Position numbers and translations under genes: made by a program. A stretch of DNA of 64,000 nucleotides from Flavobacterium sharifuzzamanii. Its GTDB lineage: Bacteria > Bacteroidota > Bacteroidia > Flavobacteriales > Flavobacteriaceae. The DNA lies in NCBI RefSeq assembly GCF_003254585.1, contig NZ_QJGZ01000042.1, forward strand, positions 1 to 64,000, in the 5' to 3' direction. The notes under the pieces were generated by a model that saw nothing but the letters and a program-made list of their open reading frames with translations, did not search any database and was not told the DNA's origin. Below, piece after piece: positions 37,507-45,689 of the stretch. How positions within the stretch are numbered: position 1 is the first letter of the stretch; every line of letters starts with the position of its first letter.

Positions 37507-38163
37507 TTATTTATTTCCTTTTTCGAAATCAGCAACAAACTGAGCTAAACCGATATCTGTCAATGGGTGTTTCAATAAACCGTAAATTGCAGAAAGAGGT
37601 CCAGTCATAACATCAGCACCAATTTTTGCACAGTTTACAATATGCATAGTGTGACGTACAGAAGCTGCTAAAATTTGAGTTTCGTAACCATAGTTATCAT
37701 AAACTTCTCTAATTTCTTGAACCAAGTTCAATCCATCAGTAGAAACATCATCTAAACGACCAACAAACGGAGAAACATAAGTAGCTCCAGCTTTAGCAGC
37801 CAAAAGCGCTTGTCCTACAGAAAAAACAAGAGTTACGTTAGTTTTAATTCCTTTATCAGAAAAATATTTAGCTGCCATAACACCTTCCTTAGTCATAGGA
37901 AGTTTTACAACGATTTGCTCATGTAATTCAGCAAGCTCCTCACCCTCTTTAACCATACCTTCAAAGTCAAGAGCATTAACTTCAGCACTTACATCACCTT
38001 CAACAAGATTGCAAATATCAACATAATGCTTAAGGATATTATTTTTTCCAGTGATTCCTTCTTTTGCCATTAATGACGGATTAGTAGTTACACCATCCAA
38101 AACACCTAAAGCTTGTGCTTCTTTAATTTGAGCTAAATTAGCTGTGTCAATAAAAAATTTCAT
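37507..38163 (-). CDS. fsa: Fructose-6-phosphate aldolase / small transaldolase
   Basis: 218 residues, the short TalC/FSA-type barrel. MKFFIDTANLAQIKEAQALGVLDGVTTNPSLMAKEG, VKLPMTKEGVMAAKYFSDKGIKTNVTLVFSVGQALLAAKAGATYVSPFVGRLDD (Lys of the VKLPMT strand is the usual Schiff-base residue), ILAASVRH, and GADVMTGPL. Such proteins either transfer dihydroxyacetone in the pentose phosphate pathway or cleave fructose 6-phosphate, and which applies cannot be told from sequence alone. A promoter at 38321-38349 would give a leader of about 150 bases holding a structured element. Confidence 0.93.
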   Translation of the reverse strand: MKFFIDTANLAQIKEAQALGVLDGVTTNPSLMAKEGITGKNNILKHYVDICNLVEGDVSAEVNALDFEGMVKEGEELAELHEQIVVKLPMTKEGVMAAKYFSDKGIKTNVTLVFSVGQALLAAKAGATYVSPFVGRLDDVSTDGLNLVQEIREVYDNYGYETQILAASVRHTMHIVNCAKIGADVMTGPLSAIYGLLKHPLTDIGLAQFVADFEKGNK

Positions 38164-38195
38164 AATTTATATTATTTAAATTGTGTTGATTTATT

Positions 38196-38309
38196 CAGGG
38201 CGTGACCAGATTTGCAAAAGGCGCACCAATCAAACCGCTTACAAGCGCCTTTTCCAAATCCGGTCGGGCTATCCGTACTACTTCGGTAGTTTACTCCTAT
38301 CCCTCACGC
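38196..38309 (-). ncRNA. Structured RNA element in fsa leader (Flavo-1-like candidate)
   Basis: On the minus strand it runs GCGTGAGGGATAGGAG ... ACTACCGAAGTAGT (hairpin with CGAA loop) ... GGATAGCCCGACC ... GGCGC...GCGCC hairpin ... GGTCACGCCC. The ends GCGTG/CACGC pair. It is much more GC-rich than the surrounding DNA. GCGTGAGGGATAG plus GATAGCCCGA is a recurring intergenic pattern of flavobacteria, which I associate with Flavo-1-type RNAs without being able to verify it. Short plus-strand frames across it are not genes. Confidence 0.6.
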
Positions 38310-38320
38310 AAACGCAGCTG

Positions 38321-38349
38321 CAAAATTACGAAATCAATACCAATAACAA
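38321..38349 (-). promoter_or_regulatory. Promoter candidate for fsa and its leader
   Basis: TAATTTTG (38321-38328, minus strand) with TTG 18 bp further up (38347-38349). It would start the transcript near 38316, just before the structured element. Confidence 0.5.
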
Positions 38350-38406
38350 TTTCAAAAATCAAATCAATTTGTGATTTAAATCTAAAATCAAGTAATTAAT
38401 TGCGAT

Positions 38407-38540
38407 TTATAACTTATAATGATTCATCAGCATCTTCTCATACATTTTATCTGGAAGTGCACGTTTCAATACAATCGAAAACTTCTGCATAAAAGCACCC
38501 AATTTGTAATGTACGTTTTTTGTAATCTAAATGATTTTAT
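38407..38540 (-). pseudogene. Duplicated 3' fragment of the SDR gene
   Basis: The minus strand encodes LGAFMQKFSIVLKRALP, DKMYEKMLMNHYKL and an in-frame stop, the same ending as the SDR gene at 39537. Over its first roughly 85 bp it differs from 39543-39628 by a single base, then it diverges (short gap, several changes) and ends at 38540. It lacks the first roughly 225 codons and cannot be functional. It forms a direct repeat with 39543-39676. Confidence 0.9.
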
Positions 38541-38598
38541 AATCGTAAAGAATATCGTAAGTTTATTCTTTAAAATTTTACTTTATTATAAAAAACTC

Positions 38599-39363
38599 AT
38601 GAAACTCTTTCTAAATACCAATAATGGCTTACTTCCTGTCAAAATAAAAAAGGAAAAAACATTATCTGGAAAAATTTATTGGCCTTTTTTAGAAGTATGT
38701 GCTGGCGAAAATATAGAATCTAACAATTTGCATCAAGCATTTAATTCAGATTTTATTGGCTCTAGCCATTTTTTAAGTGGTGAAGGATTTACATTTAATA
38801 AAAATTCGCTGATTCTGACGAATATTTTTTTACATGTCCCTGAAGAAAACATCAAAAACACTTCAATTATTGATAAATGCCTTCAGAGCATTTCAATCAC
38901 TGGATTACTTTCATTATCACAACAGCAAAAATTTTCATCATATTCACTGGCAAATTATAGATATTTAGATTGTAATAGAAACTTATTAATAGCAATAGAT
39001 AGTGACGATTTAAAAACAGATGAAATATTAAGAGTTAAAATACATGACCGAATAGATTTACTATTCAAAAACAAAATTCATTGTGGATTTATCTTATATG
39101 ACCCCATTAGAAGTCTTGTTCGTTTTACAAATGATTTTGAAAAAGGAGATGAAAATTACAATTACATTTTTTTAGCAAATGATCTTTCTGATTATTTAAA
39201 TTCTATTACTGAATCTAATTGGTACAAACTAGAACAGAAAAATCCCGAGTTAAAAAATAGACTTGAAAAAATATGTGAAAATTTAAAAGATAAAGATCAC
39301 TCTCTTGAACCTGTATTTGCTTTAGACAATCAATGTAAAAATATTCTAAATGATTATTATTAA
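38599..39363 (+). CDS. AT-rich orphan protein inside the SDR 3'-end duplication
   Basis: 254 residues from MKLFLNTNNGLLPVKIK (38599). A longer frame starts at 38419, but its first 40 codons are antisense to the SDR fragment, so that start is rejected. No signal peptide or membrane helix. Mostly polar, Asn/Lys/Leu-rich: LSGKIYWPFLEVCAGENIE, SIIDKCLQSISITGLLSLSQQQ, RYLDCNRNLLIAIDSDDLKTDEILRVKIHDRIDLLF. I recognise no family. DNA is visibly richer in A/T than its neighbours, suggesting recent acquisition. It is the only gene between the two SDR 3' copies. Confidence 0.65.
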   Translation: MKLFLNTNNGLLPVKIKKEKTLSGKIYWPFLEVCAGENIESNNLHQAFNSDFIGSSHFLSGEGFTFNKNSLILTNIFLHVPEENIKNTSIIDKCLQSISITGLLSLSQQQKFSSYSLANYRYLDCNRNLLIAIDSDDLKTDEILRVKIHDRIDLLFKNKIHCGFILYDPIRSLVRFTNDFEKGDENYNYIFLANDLSDYLNSITESNWYKLEQKNPELKNRLEKICENLKDKDHSLEPVFALDNQCKNILNDYY

Positions 39364-39536
39364 AACTAATAATCAAACAATTCTAAAGATATTTTTATTC
39401 TAATACAATCTTACTTTTTTATTACTTTATCGATAATTAAACCCAAGATTCTTTGAATTACAAGTCAAAAATAACAAATAAAAATCCTCTCTTTAACTAA
39501 AATAGACGGTACAAATTTACTAAACTTTTCAACACA

Positions 39537-40340
39537 TTAAAGCTTATAATGATTCATCAGCATCTTCTCATACATTTTATCCGGAAGTGCACGTTTCAAT
39601 ACAATCGAAAACTTCTGCATAAAAGCACCAACTTTATAATGCACATTCGGTTTTTTGGTCTGAATGATTTTATAAACTGCCTCTGCCATTTCATTCGGAT
39701 TACTTCCTGCATCAACGTGATCATTCATAGTCGCTAAAACATCACTATACACTTTTTCATAAGCCGAATCTTTAATAACTGGCGCATGATAACGGCCTGC
39801 TGCAATATTGGTTGCAAAATCTCCAGGCGCAACATTCGTAATCTCAATTCCAAAAGATTTCACTTCCATTCTTAAGGCCTCAGTAATCAATTCTAAAGCT
39901 CCTTTTGAAGCAGAATAAACACTTCTGTATGGCAATCCCATATAACCAGCAATTGAAGTAATATTGATTATAAGTCCCGAATTTTGTTTACGCATCTGCG
40001 GAAGAGCCGCTTTCATAACTTCAATTGGACCGAAAAAATTCGTTTCAAAATTATTGCGAATTTCTTCAGTAGGAATTTCTTCTAATGGTCCTGTAATTCC
40101 AACTCCAGCATTATTAATTACAATATCTAATCTTCCAGAAGTTGAAATAATTTTATCGACAGCAATTTTAATCGAATCAGAATTTCGAACATCTAAAGCT
40201 ACCAAAGGAAAAATTGAATTTAAAACTTTCTCAGGATTTCTGCTTGTTCCGTAAACCACAAAACCTTTTTGATGTAAAAATTCACCAATAGATTTTCCAA
40301 TTCCTGATGATCCTCCGGTAATTAAAACAACTTTACTCAT
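39537..40340 (-). CDS. Short-chain dehydrogenase/reductase
   Basis: 267 residues of classical SDR fold: VVLITGGSSGIGKSIGEFL (NAD(P) site), VVYGTSRNPEKV, LDVRNSDS, VINNAGVGITGPLEE (NNAG), INITSIAGYMGLPYRSVYSASKGALE with the catalytic Ser and YxxxK, and the C-terminal MQKFSIVLKRALPDKMYEKM. Substrate unknown. A small membrane protein gene lies 21 bp upstream on the same strand. Its last roughly 45 codons are duplicated at 38407-38540. Confidence 0.93.
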   Translation of the reverse strand: MSKVVLITGGSSGIGKSIGEFLHQKGFVVYGTSRNPEKVLNSIFPLVALDVRNSDSIKIAVDKIISTSGRLDIVINNAGVGITGPLEEIPTEEIRNNFETNFFGPIEVMKAALPQMRKQNSGLIINITSIAGYMGLPYRSVYSASKGALELITEALRMEVKSFGIEITNVAPGDFATNIAAGRYHAPVIKDSAYEKVYSDVLATMNDHVDAGSNPNEMAEAVYKIIQTKKPNVHYKVGAFMQKFSIVLKRALPDKMYEKMLMNHYKL

Positions 40341-40361
40341 TTTCTTTTTAGTTATAAGTTT

Positions 40362-40739
40362 TTAATGGTCTAACCAATATTTAAATTCAAGTTTAGATTC
40401 CAATTCTTTTATCAATATGGAATCTTTAATCTCTTTAGAAAAATCTACAATAATCTTATTCGGATCGATAGCAGAATAATCTACTAGATAATATTTATTT
40501 AAAGCAGATTCGCTATTTTCTGGACATCCACCTGGACTATTTCTATACAATTTACCATCAACACAATACTTCACATATGCTTCAGTAGATCTTGGAAATT
40601 GTTTGCAAAAAGTATATTTACAAATTGTCTCGCTTCGATTATCTTTAATTTCTTTTCTATAATTAAAATGCTTTACAAAAAGATATCCAAAACCAATAGC
40701 GAGAATTATTAAACATATTTTTGAAATCTTATCGCTCAT
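40362..40739 (-). CDS. Small membrane-anchored protein of unknown function
   Basis: 125 residues starting MSDKISKICLIILAIGFGYLF, one N-terminal membrane helix, then a soluble part (KEIKDNRSETICKYTFCKQFPRST, CVDGKLYRNSPGGCPENSESALNKYYLV) with several Cys that may form disulfides. An in-frame ATG at 40760 is less likely because it lies over the SRP RNA terminator region; a TATTTTTG box at 40758-40765 would start transcription just before the chosen ATG. Probably co-transcribed with the SDR gene (21-bp gap). Family not recognised. Confidence 0.6.
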   Translation of the reverse strand: MSDKISKICLIILAIGFGYLFVKHFNYRKEIKDNRSETICKYTFCKQFPRSTEAYVKYCVDGKLYRNSPGGCPENSESALNKYYLVDYSAIDPNKIIVDFSKEIKDSILIKELESKLEFKYWLDH

Positions 40740-40763
40740 ATTGAATTTACATATGCCCAAAAA

Positions 40764-40790
40764 TAAAAAAATCCTCCTGAAAGGAAGATT
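40764..40790 (-). terminator. Terminator downstream of SRP RNA
   Basis: On the minus strand AATCTTCC-TTTCA-GGAGGATT (one G-U) followed by a T-run; a second stop after the T-run directly at the RNA 3' end (40810-40816). Confidence 0.75.
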
Positions 40791-40814
40791 ACAAACTAAT
40801 TAAATTCTAAAAAA

Positions 40815-40911
40815 AATGGCAAGCGACCTACATCGCACCGCTCAACCACGTACCCTTGCTATGTTCCCATCCTGGGGGAGTCTGCAGGAGCTGGTCGTGT
40901 AGGACTTGCCG
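40815..40911 (-). ncRNA. ffs: Signal recognition particle 4.5S-type RNA
   Basis: On the minus strand GGCAAGTCC...GGTCG pairs with the 3' CGCTTGCC. The centre has CCCCCAGGATGGGAACATAGCAAGGGTA, i.e. the SRP tip with the asymmetric loop that binds Ffh (given in part: CCCAGGATGGGAACATAGC). GTGGTTGAGCGGTGCGATGTAGG follows as in small bacterial SRP RNAs. About 97 nt, with a promoter 5' and a T-run 3'. With Ffh it targets nascent membrane proteins. Exact ends are estimated. Confidence 0.92.
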
Positions 40912-40914
40912 GTG

Positions 40915-40944
40915 CAAATATACAATCTTTTTATATTTTTGCAA
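40915..40944 (-). promoter_or_regulatory. Promoter of the SRP RNA gene
   Basis: On the minus strand TTG (40942-40944), 19 bp, TATATTTG (40915-40922): a full -33/-7 match directly before the RNA start. Confidence 0.85.
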
Positions 40945-40999
40945 GAGCTTTGCTGCTATAAAAATAACATCGTATATTGGCTTATTGAAATTTTAAACT

Positions 41000-42049
41000 A
41001 TGAAAAAATATAACTTCCTAGCTGTCATTTTATTAGGAATCACATTAATCGGATGTGGAGACACAAAAAAAGGTGAAAATTCTTTGTTTACTATCGACGA
41101 TTCTGCTTTTCCGGCTCATTTTACACAAAAAGAAGTGCTTAATATCGGAATTTTAAACCCAAATTCGAAAGAAATCGACAGCGTTGCTTACTTCATAAAC
41201 GACCAAAGAGTTGGAGGAACAAAAGGCGCTGAAAATTTTAGATTTGAATTAATCGACCAAAAATTAGGATACCAATACCTAAAAGCTACTGTTTATTTTG
41301 GTGGAGATTCTTCTGATGCCACTAAAAGAATTGAGGTGGTTTCAGACGTTGAGCCAAAACTTTTAAATTATAAAATCGTAAATACTTTTGCACATGACTC
41401 TTTAGCTTTTACTGAAGGTTTAGAATTTCATGACGGAAAACTTTTTGAAAGTACAGGACAAAAAGAAGATTCATACTTCAGGGAAGTAGATTATAAAACT
41501 GGAAAAGTAATCAAGCAAGTTGATCTTCCGAAAGAATATTTTGGAGAAGGAATCACTTTCTTCAATGGAAAACTATATCAGCTTTCATGGCAGGAAAAAA
41601 CTGGTTTTATTTATGATGCTAAAACTTTTAAACTGGAAAAAACATTCAAATACGATAAAGATATTGAAGGTTGGGGAATGACGCATGATGACAAATACAT
41701 TTACCATTCTGATGGAACAGAGAAAATTTGGAAAATGGATCCTGCTAATCAAAAGCTAATTGATTACATTAATGTTTATTCTGGCAGTTCAAAAATTAAA
41801 GCATTAAATGAATTAGAATTAATCAATGGAAAATTCTATGCTAATGTTTGGCAAAAAGATGCCATTGCGGTTGTAGACCCAAAATCTGGTGCAGTTGAAG
41901 GAATTATCAATTTATCTGGACTACGTAAATTTGTAAAAAGCAAAAATGCTGAAGTTTTAAACGGAATAGCTTACAACCCTGCTACTAAAACCATTTTTGT
42001 TACAGGTAAATATTGGGATAAAATATTCGAAATAACAATTTCTGAATAA
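41000..42049 (+). CDS. Glutaminyl-peptide cyclotransferase lipoprotein
   Basis: 349 residues. MKKYNFLAVILLGITLIGCGD is a lipoprotein signal peptide (lipobox LIGC). After an Ig-like segment (about 30-115) comes the five-bladed propeller of the plant/bacterial glutamine cyclotransferase family (about 120-349): HDSLAFTEGLEFHDGKLFESTGQKEDS, GEGITFFNGKLYQLSWQEKTGFIYD, EGWGMTHDDKYIYHSDGTEKIW, NELELINGKFYANVWQKDAIAVVDP and LNGIAYNPATKTIFVTGKYWDKIFEI. It forms N-terminal pyroglutamate from Gln on exported proteins, which suits T9SS cargo whose mature N-terminus is often Gln. Likely periplasmic. Confidence 0.93.
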   Translation: MKKYNFLAVILLGITLIGCGDTKKGENSLFTIDDSAFPAHFTQKEVLNIGILNPNSKEIDSVAYFINDQRVGGTKGAENFRFELIDQKLGYQYLKATVYFGGDSSDATKRIEVVSDVEPKLLNYKIVNTFAHDSLAFTEGLEFHDGKLFESTGQKEDSYFREVDYKTGKVIKQVDLPKEYFGEGITFFNGKLYQLSWQEKTGFIYDAKTFKLEKTFKYDKDIEGWGMTHDDKYIYHSDGTEKIWKMDPANQKLIDYINVYSGSSKIKALNELELINGKFYANVWQKDAIAVVDPKSGAVEGIINLSGLRKFVKSKNAEVLNGIAYNPATKTIFVTGKYWDKIFEITISE

Positions 42050-42073
42050 TCTTTAAAGAAAAACAATTTTACG

Positions 42074-42119
42074 AATTTCACAAGTTTTCACATATTTATC
42101 CGTGAAAATTTGTGAAATT
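42074..42119. repeat. Inverted repeat before hutI
   Basis: AATTTCACAAGTTTTCAC pairs with GTGAAAATTTGTGAAATT (17 of 18) around a 10-nt loop, in the 94-bp gap between the cyclotransferase gene and hutI; probably the terminator of the former. Confidence 0.75.
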
Positions 42120-42143
42120 TGTGTTTTATAACAATTCTTACTA

Positions 42144-43382
42144 ATGATCACTTTAATCACAAACATACAAGAGTTACTACAGGTTCGCGAAACTTCAATT
42201 GCTAAAGTTTCAGGTTCTGAAATGGCTAATCTTCCAACAATTAAAAATGCTTTTTTAATACTAAAAGACAATTTAATCGAAGATTTCGGCTCAATGGATA
42301 ATCTTCCAAAAATCAATGCCGATAAAACTATTGATGCAACAGGAAAAGTCGTTCTTCCATCTTGGTGCGATAGCCACACACATATTGTCTACGCAGGAAA
42401 TCGCGAGCAAGAATTTGTAGACCGCATCAACGGACTTTCTTATGAAGAAATCGCTAATCGTGGCGGCGGAATCCTTAATTCAGCTAAAAAATTAAACGAG
42501 ACTTCAGAAGAAGAAATTTACGAGCAATCTAAAATTCGCCTAGAAGAAGTAATGCATTTAGGAACTGGAGCTGTCGAAATTAAATCAGGCTACGGCTTGA
42601 CAGTTGATGGCGAATTAAAAATGCTTCGTGTAATCAAAAAACTAGCCGAAAACTACCCTATTGCAATTAAAGCAACATTTTTAGGCGCGCATGCATTTCC
42701 TTTGCATTACAAAGACGATAAAGCAGGTTATTTGGACGAAATTATCAACAAAATGCTTCCTGAGATTTCTAAAGATAAGCTAGCAGATTACGTAGATGCT
42801 TTTTGCGAAAGCGGTTATTTTTCTGTAGAAGAAACTGAAAAAATTATGGAAGCAGGTTTAGCATTTGGCTTAAAACCAAAAATTCACGTAAATCAATTTA
42901 ATTCTATTGGCGGAATTCAGGCTGGAGTTAAATTTAACGCCCTTTCTGTCGATCATTTAGAAATAATGACCCCAGAAGATATTGAAGCATTAAAAGGGAC
43001 TGAAACAATGCCTGTTGCATTACCTTCATGTTCTTACTTCCTAAGCATTCCATACACTCCTGCCCGCGAAATGATAAAAGCTGGTTTACCTTTAGCATTA
43101 GCAACAGATTTCAACCCTGGCTCTACTCCATCAGGAAATATGAATTTTGTGGTGGCAACAGCTTGCATCAAAATGAAAATGACGCCGGAAGAAGCAATCA
43201 ATGCAGCAACAATAAACGGAGCATACGCAATGGGACTTTCAGAAACTCACGGAAGTATTACAAAAGGCAAAAAAGCCAATTTAATCTTGACAAAACCAAT
43301 TTCATCTTATTATCAAATTCCTTACGCTTTCGGAAGCAATCTTATTGAATCTGTTTTTGTAGAAGGAAAAATTGTAGAATAA
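42144..43382 (+). CDS. hutI: Imidazolonepropionase
   Basis: 412 residues of the amidohydrolase superfamily. It hydrolyses 4-imidazolone-5-propanoate to N-formimino-L-glutamate in histidine breakdown. Seen: LPSWCDSHTHIVYAGNREQEFVDR (metal HxH), GTGAVEIKSGYGLTVDGELKML, KATFLGAHAFP (His), KIHVNQFNSIGG (His), SVDHLEIM and ALATDFNPGSTPSGNM (Asp). Length is standard. hutG follows 1.1 kb on, separated by a minus-strand gene. No hutH or hutU lies in the window. Confidence 0.97.
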   Translation: MITLITNIQELLQVRETSIAKVSGSEMANLPTIKNAFLILKDNLIEDFGSMDNLPKINADKTIDATGKVVLPSWCDSHTHIVYAGNREQEFVDRINGLSYEEIANRGGGILNSAKKLNETSEEEIYEQSKIRLEEVMHLGTGAVEIKSGYGLTVDGELKMLRVIKKLAENYPIAIKATFLGAHAFPLHYKDDKAGYLDEIINKMLPEISKDKLADYVDAFCESGYFSVEETEKIMEAGLAFGLKPKIHVNQFNSIGGIQAGVKFNALSVDHLEIMTPEDIEALKGTETMPVALPSCSYFLSIPYTPAREMIKAGLPLALATDFNPGSTPSGNMNFVVATACIKMKMTPEEAINAATINGAYAMGLSETHGSITKGKKANLILTKPISSYYQIPYAFGSNLIESVFVEGKIVE

Positions 43383-43411
43383 TTATTTCAACGATTTAAA
43401 TTTAAATATAG

Positions 43412-43431
43412 CCCGTGGTTTCAACCACGGG
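43412..43431. repeat. CCCGTGGTTTCAACCACGGG palindromic hairpin
   Basis: Perfect 8-bp stem CCCGTGGT / ACCACGGG with loop TTCA, 30 bases past the hutI stop. It is GC-rich in an AT-rich gap and of a type I recall as repeated in flavobacterial intergenic DNA. May serve as hutI terminator. Confidence 0.75.
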
Positions 43432-43473
43432 AAACATATTGTTTTTCAAACATAACTATACAATTTCAAGCAT

Positions 43474-43504
43474 AAAAAAAGGTCTGTGAAAATCACAGAC
43501 CTTT
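43474..43504 (-). terminator. Terminator of the coiled-coil protein gene
   Basis: Perfect 12-bp stem AAAGGTCTGTGA / TCACAGACCTTT with a 3-nt loop and a T-run on the minus strand, 35 bases after that gene's stop. Confidence 0.93.
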
Positions 43505-43538
43505 AATATCTTAGTGGTATTTTATCCCTTCGGCAAAA

Positions 43539-44417
43539 TTATCTTAAACTGAAACTAGTTTTAGAAACTAACTCATCATTATCAAATACATTGATAAAAT
43601 AAGTTCCTTTAGCAAAATCTTTTCCTGGAAGATCTTCACTTACTTGTACAGTTTTATTTTCATATTTTACTGTAGTTTTAAAACTGTAAGTTAAAGTGTT
43701 ATCACCAAAACTTTCTGTTTTCTTTTCTCCTAAAACATTGTTTTTAGAATCGATAACTTGAACATAATACGTTTTGTCTCCAGATTTAGCAATTTGATTT
43801 TCAGCAATTGTAAAACTAACTTTCAAAACATCAGCACGGCTTGCTTTATCAGTTTCGATTTGTTTACCTGAGCTTTTCAATTTGTAAGCTGAAGTTTTAG
43901 TATTTAAAACAGATAATTTAGAACCTTTTTCTACAGTTTTAGCTAGTTCTTCGTTTTGACCAACTAATACTTCATTATATTTTTTAGATTCTCCTAAAAC
44001 TACAATAGTACTATCTCTTTGAGTAGTTAAAACACCATTTTGTTTTTTCAACTCATCGTTTTCAGCAACTAAAGTTTTCATTTTACTTTGCATTGCCTGA
44101 ACTTGCGATCTGTATTTAGAAACATCTCCTTTAGACTTATTCAAATCATCCATTAAAGCTACTACTTTATCTCTTTCTTGGATTAATTCGTCAGACATCG
44201 AAGTATTTTCAGCAATTGCAGCATCATAAGTTGCTTTTAACTCCTGTAAATCTTTCATTACAGATTCTTTTTCTGTCAAAGTCGTTGTAAGCTCAGTCTT
44301 AACAACCTCTGTATCAGAAGATAATTTAAAAATATACACTAAACTACCGATCAGTAGGACTGCTAAAACTGCGATTACCGCCTTTAGACTTGAATTGTTG
44401 TTCTTTGGGTTTTCCAT
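43539..44417 (-). CDS. Membrane-anchored coiled-coil protein
   Basis: 292 residues. A short cytoplasmic start (MENPKNNNSSLK), one transmembrane helix (about 13-30; AVIAVLAVLLIGSLVYIF), a long heptad-rich coiled coil (about 32-165; LTEKESVMKDLQELKATYDAAIAE, KSKGDVSKYRSQVQAMQSKMKTL) and a beta-rich C-terminal domain (about 185-292; ASRADVLKVSFTIAENQIAKSGDKTYYVQVIDSKNNVLGEK ...). Probably periplasmic. Homologues are often given unreliable names; no ATPase motif is present. Function unknown. It sits between hutI and hutG on the opposite strand. Confidence 0.82.
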   Translation of the reverse strand: MENPKNNNSSLKAVIAVLAVLLIGSLVYIFKLSSDTEVVKTELTTTLTEKESVMKDLQELKATYDAAIAENTSMSDELIQERDKVVALMDDLNKSKGDVSKYRSQVQAMQSKMKTLVAENDELKKQNGVLTTQRDSTIVVLGESKKYNEVLVGQNEELAKTVEKGSKLSVLNTKTSAYKLKSSGKQIETDKASRADVLKVSFTIAENQIAKSGDKTYYVQVIDSKNNVLGEKKTESFGDNTLTYSFKTTVKYENKTVQVSEDLPGKDFAKGTYFINVFDNDELVSKTSFSLR

Positions 44418-44490
44418 ATTTAAATAATTTTCTTTAATAACAAATTTAAGAATTAATATAAGGTAATAACGTAAGTTTCTACAATTATAT

Positions 44491-44498
44491 TATTTTTG
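44491..44498 (+). promoter_or_regulatory. -7 box candidate for hutG
   Basis: TATTTTTG, 17 bases before the hutG ATG, giving a leader of about 12 bases; no clear TTTG at -33. Confidence 0.45.
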
Positions 44499-44515
44499 GA
44501 AAATAAATTTTTTTC

Positions 44516-45553
44516 ATGGAAAAATTAATCCCTTTCACTATAAATGATTTAGCAAAAGTCACAAATCACAGAAGTGGTGAATTAAAGTTCGGAGAAAAAA
44601 TGATTGTTATTCCATCAGGAGTTGACAAAGTCAATTTTCTCAAAGAAAGTGAAGCAAAGTATGTACTATTAGGAATTCCTGAAGACATTGGCGTGCGTGC
44701 CAATTATGGAAGGCCTGGAGCTGCATCAGCATGGCAATGTGCGATAAAAAGCATTGCAAACATTCAGCATAATAGATTTTGTAAAGGAAGCAACATTATT
44801 GTTTTAGGACAAATCAACGTTGCAAATGAAATGCGAGAAGTAGAAAACCTTGATTTTAATGATATTGATGATCGTTCAAAATTAAGCCAACTGGTTGAAA
44901 AAATAGACAAAGAAGTATCTCATATTATCTTTACCATAATTAAAGCAGGAAAAGTACCAATTATTATTGGCGGAGGCCATAACAACGCCTACGGAAATAT
45001 TAAAGGTGCCGCTCTTGCAAAAGGAAAACCCGTAAATGCAGTAAATTTTGACGCGCATTCTGATTTTAGGATTTTAGAGGGTCGTCATAGCGGAAATGGC
45101 TTTTCGTATGCTTATGAAGAAGGTTTTTTAAAAAAATATTTCATTTTTGGACTTCATGAAAACTACACCTCAAAAAGTGTTTTAGACATTATCAAAAAAC
45201 TGGAAGATCGTGTTCGCTATAATACTTACGATAGTGTCAATATTAGAAAAGAAAAAGACTTTAATCGTGAAATGATTACAGCTTTGGATTTTATTAAAAA
45301 TGATGCTTTTGGAATCGAAGTCGACTTAGATGCAATTCCAAACATTGCAAGCAGTGCCATGACAATAAGCGGGTTTTCTGTCGAAGAATTGAGACAGTTT
45401 GTTTCTTTCTTTGGTGAACATAAAAATGCAGCGTATTTGCATATCTGCGAAGGCGCGCCAGATTTAGACAATTCACCAAACAATAACTTAATCGGCAAGT
45501 TAATTGGCTATTTAGTGACCGATTTTGTTAAAGCAAATATTGAAAAAGACTGA
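44516..45553 (+). CDS. hutG: Formimidoylglutamase (ureohydrolase family)
   Basis: 345 residues of the arginase/agmatinase fold. Metal-binding motifs are present: GGGHNNAYGNIKG (His), NFDAHSDFR (DxHxD) and EVDLDAI (DxD), with GRHSGNGFSYA in between. Enzymes of this length and sequence in Bacteroidota are generally formimidoylglutamases, splitting N-formimino-glutamate into glutamate and formamide. hutI just upstream supports that over arginase, though the substrate is inferred from context. Confidence 0.88.
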   Translation: MEKLIPFTINDLAKVTNHRSGELKFGEKMIVIPSGVDKVNFLKESEAKYVLLGIPEDIGVRANYGRPGAASAWQCAIKSIANIQHNRFCKGSNIIVLGQINVANEMREVENLDFNDIDDRSKLSQLVEKIDKEVSHIIFTIIKAGKVPIIIGGGHNNAYGNIKGAALAKGKPVNAVNFDAHSDFRILEGRHSGNGFSYAYEEGFLKKYFIFGLHENYTSKSVLDIIKKLEDRVRYNTYDSVNIRKEKDFNREMITALDFIKNDAFGIEVDLDAIPNIASSAMTISGFSVEELRQFVSFFGEHKNAAYLHICEGAPDLDNSPNNNLIGKLIGYLVTDFVKANIEKD

Positions 45554-45637
45554 TTCAAAAAAGCTTGTTTCTAGTATAAAACAAACTGGTTTTGCCAAAT
45601 AAAAGCCAATTCAAATAAAGGATTAACCGAATAAACC

Positions 45638-45645
45638 TATCTTTG
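45638..45645 (+). promoter_or_regulatory. -7 box candidate for the DEAD-box gene
   Basis: TATCTTTG followed by CA, a strong match to TAnnTTTG, 45 bases before the ATG; -33 not clear. Confidence 0.55.
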
Positions 45646-45689
45646 CACGGCATTTTAGAATTAAAACTAAAATAGTTAACACCTAAGAT

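Noticed and set aside
38183..38399. Two overlapping plus-strand frames of 63 and 65 codons.
   Set aside because: They cross the GC-rich structured element before fsa and have no protein-like features.
38419..38598. Upstream extension of the orphan gene to an ATG at 38419 (314 residues).
   Set aside because: The first 40 codons are the antisense of the duplicated SDR fragment, and the same antisense frame appears over the intact SDR gene. The ATG at 38599 gives a sensible protein.
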